DNA of 43,752 nt from NCBI GenBank assembly GCA_021788025.1, contig JAJYLE010000003.1, forward strand, positions 1 to 43,752, given 5' to 3'. Under the pieces are notes generated by a model. That model was not told the DNA's origin. It saw only the letters and a program-made list of their open reading frames with translations, and did no database searches. Origin of the DNA: Nitrospirota bacterium. Its GTDB lineage: Bacteria; Nitrospirota; Thermodesulfovibrionia; Thermodesulfovibrionales; JdFR-88. The translations under genes and the position numbers were made by a program. Below, piece after piece: positions 33,460-39,925 of this stretch; position 1 is the first letter of the stretch; each line of letters starts with the position of its first letter.

Positions 33460-34410
33460 TTACGCCTTTTTAATTCTTATATATTCCACAATCCCGGTGA
33501 GGGAGGCAAGCACGATGCTTAAAAACCAGGCGAAGGAAAGCGCGGTTGCCGCCTGGGCGCTGACCCCCACGGCGCCAAACAGCAGGACGAACGAGGCCTC
33601 CCTTATTCCAAGCCCGGATATCGAAATGGGCACAAAGGAAAACGTGATGATAAGGGGCACAAACACCAGAAAGAGCGCGGGAGAGACCGTTATGTGCAGG
33701 GAGCGGGCCAGTATGTACACCGAAATTATATTCAGCAACTGCACGCCAAAGGAAAGCAGCACTCCTTTAATGATGGCCGCCTTGCCGAACATGTCGAAAT
33801 AGCCGTAGAATGCCGCCAGGTACCTTATCCCCTTGCCGATTCTAAGCACCAGGAAAAGCGCCGTGAATATCAGCGCCCCGGCCACAACGGCCGGAAGCAC
33901 CAGTGCAAGCAGGCCCAGCTTCTCGCCAAAAAAAGTGACGGAGGGCGCCATGCTCCTTAAATAAGGGAAGCCAAACGGATAGGCGATTATGGATATAACA
34001 AGCATGGCTATAAAACCAAGATACCGTTCCATGAAGATGGAAGCCGCCGCCTCGGCGCCCTTGCCGGTGAGCTTGTAAAAATAATATCCCTTGATGGCGT
34101 CGCCTCCCACAAGGCCTGGCAGTATAACATTAAAAAAACTCCCCATCAGGTAAAGCCAGCAGAGCTTCCATACGCCCAGGTTGGAGCGCACCAGCAGCCC
34201 CCATCTAAGCGACGATACAAAAAGGCTGAACAGGTATAAAAAGACCGCCAGAAGGAAGGCGGCAATGCTTATCTGCTCCATCAACCCGGCCACTTTGACG
34301 ATGCCCGCCTTGTGCATGATAAACCACAACAGCCCTCCGCTGACTACAAGCTTCAGCAGCATGAAAAGAGGCTTTTTCAATTTTCTGGAAAGGCTTTTTT
34401 CTTCGCTCAA
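33460..34410 (-). CDS. Lysylphosphatidylglycerol synthase TM-region / flippase-like membrane protein
   Basis: Polytopic protein of the UPF0104/YbhN/AglD family, whose membrane domain is related to the flippase part of MprF. About eight hydrophobic helices. Family markers are SLRWGLLVRSN, GSFFNVILPGLVGGDAIKGYYFYKLTGK and SFVPISISGLGIREASFVLLFGA. The start chosen is TTG at 34410 (TTGA overlap with the GT2 stop, 316 aa). The 513-aa ORF-track version runs through the GT2 gene in another frame and is not real at its N-terminus. In this operon it probably moves or helps present a lipid-linked sugar; that is inference. Confidence 0.82.
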   Translation of the reverse strand: MSEEKSLSRKLKKPLFMLLKLVVSGGLLWFIMHKAGIVKVAGLMEQISIAAFLLAVFLYLFSLFVSSLRWGLLVRSNLGVWKLCWLYLMGSFFNVILPGLVGGDAIKGYYFYKLTGKGAEAAASIFMERYLGFIAMLVISIIAYPFGFPYLRSMAPSVTFFGEKLGLLALVLPAVVAGALIFTALFLVLRIGKGIRYLAAFYGYFDMFGKAAIIKGVLLSFGVQLLNIISVYILARSLHITVSPALFLVFVPLIITFSFVPISISGLGIREASFVLLFGAVGVSAQAATALSFAWFLSIVLASLTGIVEYIRIKKA

Positions 34411-35393
34411 ACTTTGCCGCCGGTAATCTTCTTTATCGTGTAGATGGGTTTTTTCTGGCTTTCGTGATAAGTCCTTACAAGCATCTCGCCAAGAAGGCCC
34501 ATGCCGATAAGCTGGATGCCGATTATAAGCATCAGCACGCCCAGAAGCAGCAGCGGCCTGCCGCCAATCGGCCGCCCGAAAAATATCTTCTCCGCCGCAA
34601 GATAAAAGGAGATCAGAAAACCGCCCGCGGCAGACAGCAGCCCCATCGGGCCGAAAAATTGTATCGGCTTGGTTGAAAAGCTTTGAAGGAATTTCACGGT
34701 AATAAGGTCCAGCAGAACCCTTACCGTCCTGCCGATGCCGTATTTGGATTTGCCCATGCGCCTGGGGTGGTGTGTGGTCTCCACTTCGGCCACGCTCACG
34801 CCGTACCAGTTGGCCACTGCCGGTATGAACCTGTGCATCTCGCCGTAGAGCTTCATGTTTTTCACCACATCGCTGCGGTACGCCTTCAGCGAGCAGCCGT
34901 AATCGTGGAGTTTTACGCCCGTCACCTTGCTTATAAGCCAGTTGGCAATTATCGAGGGAAGCTTTCTGTTCACAAAAGTGTCCTGCCTGTTTTTGCGCCA
35001 TCCGCTGACAAGATCGTAATCCCCGTTTGCTATCATCGCGTACAGTTTGGGGACATCGGCGGGATCGTTCTGGAGGTCGCCGTCCATGGTTATTATTACC
35101 TCACCGCTGGCATGATCGAAACCGGCGGCAAACGCGGCGGTCTGGCCGAAGTTGCGCCTGAATTCGATTACCATTATGCGGGGGTCGGAAGCGATACTGG
35201 CAAGCTCCCCGGCTGTGCCGTCCGTGCTGCCGTCGTCTATTAAGATAATTTCATAGTCCACGGACATTCCATCCAGCACCGGCTTAAGCGCTTCGTAAAG
35301 AGGCTTTACGTTTTCCCGCTCGTTGAAAAGCGGCACTACTATCGAGAGGGCTTTCCCTTTTTCCTCTTTGAGAATGCCGGAATCAGAACCCAT
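34407..35393 (-). CDS. Polyprenyl-phosphate glycosyltransferase, family 2 (ArnC/DPM1-like)
   Basis: Transfers a sugar from a nucleotide donor to undecaprenyl phosphate on the cytosolic face. The GT-A domain has SIVVPLFNERENV, IILIDDGSTDGT (DxD-like), MDGDLQNDPADVPKL and GMHDYGCSLKAYR-type VKLHDYGCSLKAY. Two C-terminal TM helices (IQFFGPMGLLSAAGGFLISFYLA and LLLGVLMLIIGIQLIGMGLLGEM) anchor it, as in ArnC/GtrB. 328 aa. It overlaps the GT39 gene by 11 nt and the flippase-like gene by 4 nt. It would supply the lipid-linked sugar for the GT39 enzyme. Confidence 0.93.
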   Translation of the reverse strand: MGSDSGILKEEKGKALSIVVPLFNERENVKPLYEALKPVLDGMSVDYEIILIDDGSTDGTAGELASIASDPRIMVIEFRRNFGQTAAFAAGFDHASGEVIITMDGDLQNDPADVPKLYAMIANGDYDLVSGWRKNRQDTFVNRKLPSIIANWLISKVTGVKLHDYGCSLKAYRSDVVKNMKLYGEMHRFIPAVANWYGVSVAEVETTHHPRRMGKSKYGIGRTVRVLLDLITVKFLQSFSTKPIQFFGPMGLLSAAGGFLISFYLAAEKIFFGRPIGGRPLLLLGVLMLIIGIQLIGMGLLGEMLVRTYHESQKKPIYTIKKITGGKV

Positions 35394-36969
35394 TGAATCC
35401 GCCTTTTCCCTTCCTCATGCCTTTGAAATCACGGCAGACAAATATGGAATAAGTTTTACCGTTCCGCACCATTTCTGCCCAGCGCTTCGCGCAGCTTCTG
35501 AAGGCTGTAGCCACCTGGGCCGGAGGACTGTCCGCTATTGTAACAAAAACGGCGTTATAGTGCGTAAAGCCTTCAAAGCCGGGCCACAGGTCATACTGGT
35601 TCATCCTGCGTCCCCGCCGCCCCCCAATGTTGGCGCAATATGTTACCGGATGTCCTTTCATGTAAAAGGCAAGCTCGGAGGAAAGCTGATAATCGCCGGT
35701 GAACACAAAATACGGGGTTTGGACATGCAGGGAATCCACTGCGCCCGCTATCTGCCGCCAGCCATGCAGTCTCTTTGTGGGGTCCAGCCTGGAAGGCAGG
35801 CGGAAAACGCCGGGGTAAAGCATTACGGCGCTTAAAATCACGGGCAGCACAACCGCCCCAAGCGCAAGCGCCTTCCTGGGGCGGGTACTATATTTGAAGC
35901 CCTTGAGAAAGGCGGCGCTCACGGGCAGCAGGGCCATAACGTAGCCCGGCATCGCCCAGTTTGCCTGTATCTTCTGTGTAAAACTTTTAACCAGGAAAAA
36001 CGCAAGCACCGGCACTGAAAACCAGAATGAAAAACCGTTGTCGTCATTTCTGTGTTTTACAAGCGCATATATAATGAGCGCGAACAGAACCGGGGTTATT
36101 ACGCCCGCCTGCGATCCGGCAAAAAGTAAAAAATTGAAAATAATATGGGCCGGTGAAAGGTCCATATATGCATGATCCGCGTTATGTTTCAGCATCACCC
36201 AGCCGTGGGCGGCGTCCCACATTACCATCGGCACGCATACCAGGGCCGCCATCGCAAGCATTGCATATGGCCCAGCAGTGATGAGCGCCCGCCTGTCCTC
36301 ACGTGAACTCAACAGGTAAAGAAACGCCGATATGGCAAAGAAACCCATCGTGAGCTTGTCGGTAAGCCCAAGGCCAAACACAATGCCGGCCAGAAGCCAT
36401 TCGTATATGCTGCCTGTGGTTACCGCCCGGTAAAAACAGTAAATGCTCAGAATCCAGAAGAAAAGCAGCGGCGCGTCTATTGTGTTTAGTACCCCGAATG
36501 CCGAAAAAAGCGGCACGATATTATAGGCAATGGCGGCAAGCATCCCGGTTTCCCGGTCAAAAAGAAGACTGCCCAGTTTGAAAAGGACAATGCTTCCCAG
36601 CAGCATCATTACAGGCGCCAAAAACCGCACGCCGAATTCGTTCTGCCCGAATATGGCCGTGCCGCCCTTTATGACATACGCTATCATCGGCCCCTTGGAA
36701 TAATAGCCCGCCGCCAGCCTGCGGGACCATTCCCAGTAATGCGCTTCGTCGCCGGAAAGCCCCGTGGTGCCGCTAAGTATGTAATAGAGCCTGAAAATGG
36801 TTATGCCTGCAAGAAAGATTATGAAGCCGCCCTGAAGGCCCTTTTTGCAAAACGCAAGCACAAAAAAGATGAAAACGAGAGCGCCGGCCAGAAGGGCGCT
36901 ATGATGTCCGCTGTTTATCCATTGAAAAAGCGGCAGGGGGAGCCAGGCGTCAAATGCCCTGGGGCCCAC
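35383..36969 (-). CDS. GT39/ArnT-like membrane glycosyltransferase
   Basis: GT-C transferase of the dolichyl-phosphate-mannose/ArnT type. The first loop has the acidic pair in TGLSGDEAHYWEWSRRLAAGYYSKGPMIAYVIKGGTAIFG, the best match in the window to the GT39 signature. Around ten TM helices and a C-terminal periplasmic domain of about 120 residues ending near FNGF. 528 aa. The start is GTG at 36969, 20 nt inside the response regulator gene. The likely job is moving a sugar from the GT2 product to a lipid (for example lipid A) or protein acceptor. Confidence 0.87.
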   Translation of the reverse strand: MGPRAFDAWLPLPLFQWINSGHHSALLAGALVFIFFVLAFCKKGLQGGFIIFLAGITIFRLYYILSGTTGLSGDEAHYWEWSRRLAAGYYSKGPMIAYVIKGGTAIFGQNEFGVRFLAPVMMLLGSIVLFKLGSLLFDRETGMLAAIAYNIVPLFSAFGVLNTIDAPLLFFWILSIYCFYRAVTTGSIYEWLLAGIVFGLGLTDKLTMGFFAISAFLYLLSSREDRRALITAGPYAMLAMAALVCVPMVMWDAAHGWVMLKHNADHAYMDLSPAHIIFNFLLFAGSQAGVITPVLFALIIYALVKHRNDDNGFSFWFSVPVLAFFLVKSFTQKIQANWAMPGYVMALLPVSAAFLKGFKYSTRPRKALALGAVVLPVILSAVMLYPGVFRLPSRLDPTKRLHGWRQIAGAVDSLHVQTPYFVFTGDYQLSSELAFYMKGHPVTYCANIGGRRGRRMNQYDLWPGFEGFTHYNAVFVTIADSPPAQVATAFRSCAKRWAEMVRNGKTYSIFVCRDFKGMRKGKGGFNGF

Positions 36970-37300
36970 TCAGGATTTCCTTTACGGTTTTCCTCAGGTC
37001 GTCTATCCTGAAAGGCTTCTGGAGAAAAGGAGACATGCCGGGCGGGGCCGCCGCTCCGCTTACGAAGAGAAATTTTATACCAGGGCAGAAGGCCCGCACC
37101 TTGGAGCACAGGACATCCGTATCTACGCCTGGCACATGCAGGTCCGCTATGAACAAGTCATACGGCCCCACGGCGAGGGCCTCAACGCACTCCCGGCCGC
37201 CGGAAACGCCGGTTGTGTCGTATCCTACTTTTCCCAGTGCCTTTTCTATTGTTTGCAGGACCAGGGGCTGGTCTTCAAGTATAAGGATTTTTCCGCCCAT
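36950..37300 (-). CDS. Stand-alone response regulator receiver (CheY-like)
   Basis: A 116-aa single receiver domain. Acidic pocket E9/D10, phospho-acceptor D53 in DLFIADLHVPG, the switch Ser in FLFVSGA and the conserved Lys in PFLQKPFRIDDLRK. No output domain. It heads the glycosyltransferase operon and overlaps GT39 by 20 nt, an unusual neighbour for such genes. A TATAAA is 5 nt before the ATG with no Shine-Dalgarno. A role in controlling the transferases by protein contact is only a guess. Confidence 0.9.
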   Translation of the reverse strand: MGGKILILEDQPLVLQTIEKALGKVGYDTTGVSGGRECVEALAVGPYDLFIADLHVPGVDTDVLCSKVRAFCPGIKFLFVSGAAAPPGMSPFLQKPFRIDDLRKTVKEILSGPQGI

Positions 37301-37305
37301 TTGCT

Positions 37306-37311
37306 TTTATA
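37306..37311 (-). promoter_or_regulatory. Candidate -10 element of the response regulator gene
   Basis: Minus strand TATAAA, 5 nt before the ATG at 37300. No Shine-Dalgarno. A plus-strand TATAAT (37308-37313) overlaps it and could serve the divergent symporter gene. Confidence 0.5.
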
Positions 37312-37387
37312 ATTAATATCTAATTTAGCATGAAAGGCCGGCTGATTTAAAATTCATCCGTTAGACTGGGCAATAATAGCCGCCTAT

Positions 37388-39037
37388 ATGGCGCTCTCGC
37401 TTGGGGTGGGCCTTTACTTCACAAAGAGGGCGTCTTCAAGCTTAAGCGAGTTTTTCCTCTCCGGCAGAAGCCTCCCGTGGTGGCTTGCAGGCACCTCGAT
37501 GGCTGCGGCAAGCTTCGCCGCGGACACCCCGCTTTATGTGACCGGGCTTGTAAGGGGACAAGGCATCTACGAAAACTGGCAGTGGTGGTGCTATATCCTC
37601 AGCGGCATGCTCTCGGTGTTCTTTTTCGCCAGGCTTTGGAGGAGGCTGGGCGTATTGACGGACGTGCAGTTGATAGACCTGAGATACGAGGGCCGCTCCG
37701 CCCGCATATTAAGGGGTTTCAAGGCCGTCTATTTCTCATTCGCCATTCACACGATAATCAAGGCGCAGATAATACTTGCCATGGCCAAGATACTGGAAGT
37801 TATCCTGGGCTGGGGAAAATGGGACGGCATACTGGTCTCCAGCGCGATAGTTCTGGCCTATTCCACGATGGCCGGATACTGGGGCGTGGTAGTGACGGAC
37901 TTCTTCCAGTTCATAATCGCCATGACTGGGGCCATCCTGCTGGCGGTTGTTTCGGTTCACAAAGCGGGCGGGCTTCCCCACATAATGGCAATCGTGCCGG
38001 CATCCAAACTGGCATTCTTCCCTTCCCCCGGAAAGGCCGCTTTCATGGCCTTCCTCGGGTACATAGGCCTTAGCTGGTGGTCCAAGTATTCTTCCGACGG
38101 CGGAGGGATAATCGTGCAGCGGATGGCATCTTCCAGGGATGAAAAGCAGAGCCTTCTGGCCACTTTTTATTTTAACGTGGTCACATTTGCAGCCAGGACA
38201 TGGCCGTGGGTGCTTGCCGCCCTCGCCTCCATGGTGCTATATCCTGTTCTCAAGGACAATGAAACGGCTTACCCGAAAATGGTGCTGGACCTGCTTCCCA
38301 CTGGACTGAAGGGATTGATGCTGTCCGCCTTTTTCGCGGCCTTCATGTCCTCCGTGGGCACGTACCTGAATCTTTCGTCGGCATATATGATTAACGACCT
38401 TTACAGGCCGTTTATCAAGCCGGATGCATCCGAAAGGCATTATTTAATGCTGTCCAGGCTTATCACCCTTGTGCTTGCGGGTGTGACTGCGCTTATTACA
38501 TATCACGTTTCATCCATAGTTGGGGTGTTCAAGTTTCTGATAGCTTTTGGCTCCGGCACCGGCCTGGTATATATAGCCAGATGGTTCTGGTGGCGGGTAA
38601 ACGCCTGGAGCGAAATATCGGCGATGATGGCCTCCACGGCCGTAAGCGCGTTCGTATACGAAAACAGGCTGTGCGCCGCCATGCCATTTTATGACAGGCT
38701 GGCCGCAATAATAGGGGTGTCCACCGTAATATGGATTGCGGTCACACTCCTTACAAAACCTGTTTCAAAGGAAAAGCTCAGGGCCTTTTATGAAAAGACA
38801 TTACCCGGAGGCCCCGGCTGGGGAGATATACGCAAAGGGTTCGAGGGCCGGGACGGAGGTAATTTTTCAAGGCCCTTTTATCTGTGGCTGCTTGGCTCGG
38901 TTTTCCTGGTAGGGCTTACGATGGGCATAGGCAAGATGATTTTCGGCTGGTACGCATCGGGCGCAGCCTGGCTGGCCCTGTCCTTTGCGGCAGCCCTGGC
39001 GCTGTGGCGCGGAGTAAAAAAAGGCGGCATTGTATAA
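37388..39037 (+). CDS. Sodium/solute symporter (SSS family)
   Basis: Inner-membrane sodium-coupled transporter of the SSS family, with about 12-13 helices. Family markers: LSEFFLSGRSLPWWLAGTSMAAASFAADTPLYVTGLV near the N-terminus (Na2-site region), LAYSTMAGYWGVVVTDFFQF and FFAAFMSSVGTYLNLSSAYMINDLYRPF. Solute unknown. The ATG at 37388 cuts TM1 in half; the frame upstream continues as IHPLDWAIIAAY, exactly as relatives begin, back to an ATT at 37352 before a TGA. The true start is therefore probably upstream and non-canonical; coordinates follow the ATG for safety. Confidence 0.85.
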   Translation: MALSLGVGLYFTKRASSSLSEFFLSGRSLPWWLAGTSMAAASFAADTPLYVTGLVRGQGIYENWQWWCYILSGMLSVFFFARLWRRLGVLTDVQLIDLRYEGRSARILRGFKAVYFSFAIHTIIKAQIILAMAKILEVILGWGKWDGILVSSAIVLAYSTMAGYWGVVVTDFFQFIIAMTGAILLAVVSVHKAGGLPHIMAIVPASKLAFFPSPGKAAFMAFLGYIGLSWWSKYSSDGGGIIVQRMASSRDEKQSLLATFYFNVVTFAARTWPWVLAALASMVLYPVLKDNETAYPKMVLDLLPTGLKGLMLSAFFAAFMSSVGTYLNLSSAYMINDLYRPFIKPDASERHYLMLSRLITLVLAGVTALITYHVSSIVGVFKFLIAFGSGTGLVYIARWFWWRVNAWSEISAMMASTAVSAFVYENRLCAAMPFYDRLAAIIGVSTVIWIAVTLLTKPVSKEKLRAFYEKTLPGGPGWGDIRKGFEGRDGGNFSRPFYLWLLGSVFLVGLTMGIGKMIFGWYASGAAWLALSFAAALALWRGVKKGGIV

Positions 39038-39088
39038 ACTATTTATATGGATGATCAGCAAGTAAACCAGGGCTGCTGAAAACCAAGC

Positions 39089-39109
39089 GGAGGTGCCGGT
39101 GGGCACTTG
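39089..39109 (+). promoter_or_regulatory. Structured ribosome-binding site of the methyltransferase gene
   Basis: GGAGG lies 13 nt before the TTG start. The spacer is a perfect hairpin, GTGCC-GGTG-GGCAC, ending on the base before TTG. Folding would bring the two sites together. Confidence 0.45.
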
Positions 39110-39892
39110 GACCAACAGGGCGTATGTCCCCTGCCCTTTTCCTCCAGCCAGGAGAAAACCGCGCCTGATGCCGGGGCAATCCGGCAGGCGATTCAAAAAA
39201 GATATGCGGCGGTGTCGGTAACCGCCTCCGGCAACTTCAGTTACAAAACAGGCAGGGCGGGCGCGGAACTGCTCGGCTATGATAAAGACCTGCTTGGCCG
39301 CATGCCGGATGAATTGATAGATTCCTTCTGCGGGGTTGGGAACCCTTTTACACTTGGCCCGGTCAATCCCGGTGATAAAGTTCTGGATATAGGCTGCGGG
39401 GCGGGATTCGACCTTGTGGCGGCAAGCTGCCTGGCTGGCAAAAACGGAAAGGTATGCGGTATAGACGTCACACCGGAGATGCTTGGGAAAGCGGGAAAGG
39501 TTTTGGCCGGATACTCGTGTTCCGCTTATGAATTAAAAGTTGCCGGGGCGGAGGAAATACCTTTTGAAGACGGCTCATTCGACATCGTTATCTCAAACGG
39601 CGTTCTTAATCTTTCTCCGGCCAAGGTAAATTGCTTCAAGGAAATATACCGAGTGCTCAAGCCTGGCGGCCGCCTCCAGATTGCAGACATTGTGCTGAAA
39701 GGTGAAAGGCCCGCAAGCGCAGACCCCCTTCGTGACTGGGCAACCTGAATAGGCGGCGCGGTCTCCGTGGCAGACCAGATGGATTTAATTAAAGCGGCCG
39801 GTTTTAAGGATGCTGAATTCGCCGGAGCTACGCCTGTATCTACTTCCAGTTTCACCGTTGGCGCACTCTTTAAGGCAAGGAAGCCGTTGTAA
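39107..39892 (+). CDS. ArsM/UbiE-like SAM methyltransferase, candidate selenoprotein (in-frame TGA = Sec214)
   Basis: Class I SAM-dependent methyltransferase of the arsenite-methyltransferase-like group. Visible features: RYAAVSVTASGNF, LLGYDKDLLGRMPDELIDSFCGVGNPF, the SAM motif KVLDIGCGAGFDLVAA, GIDVTPEMLGKA, SNGVLNLSPAKVNCFKEIYRVLKPGGRLQIADI. The ORF track stops at TGA 39746-39748 after RDWAT. The same frame continues 47 more codons, IGGAVSVADQMDLIKAAGFKDAEF...FTVGALFKARKPL, to TAA at 39890. This is the expected family C-terminus, where relatives have Cys in a W-A-x-C-(I/V)-x-G-A context. A SECIS-like hairpin starts 11 nt after TGA. The product would be 261 aa. The Cys of the SNC motif is Gly (SNGVLNL), so arsenic may not be the substrate. 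A disrupted gene is the alternative. Confidence 0.8.
39746..39776 (+). promoter_or_regulatory. TGA (Sec) codon with downstream SECIS-like stem-loop
   Basis: TGA at 39746-39748, 11 nt, then GGTCT / CCGTGGC / AGACC: a perfect 5-bp stem with a 7-nt loop. A further C-G pair across a C-C mismatch would leave a GUG apical triloop. The apical G is 19 nt after TGA, inside the window usual for bacterial SECIS elements. Confidence 0.65.
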
Positions 39893-39912
39893 AATTTTTC
39901 GTCCTTCCCCTG

Positions 39913-39918
39913 TATAAT
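39913..39918 (+). promoter_or_regulatory. Candidate -10 element of the Hel308 gene
   Basis: A perfect TATAAT, 7 nt before the ATG at 39926. No Shine-Dalgarno and no clear -35 at 16-18 bp. Confidence 0.55.
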
Positions 39919-39925
39919 CTAAAAA

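Noticed and set aside
34411-35001. N-terminal 197 residues of the 513-aa ORF 33460-35001
   Set aside because: This part runs out of frame through the GT2 gene; the flippase-like protein starts at TTG 34410.
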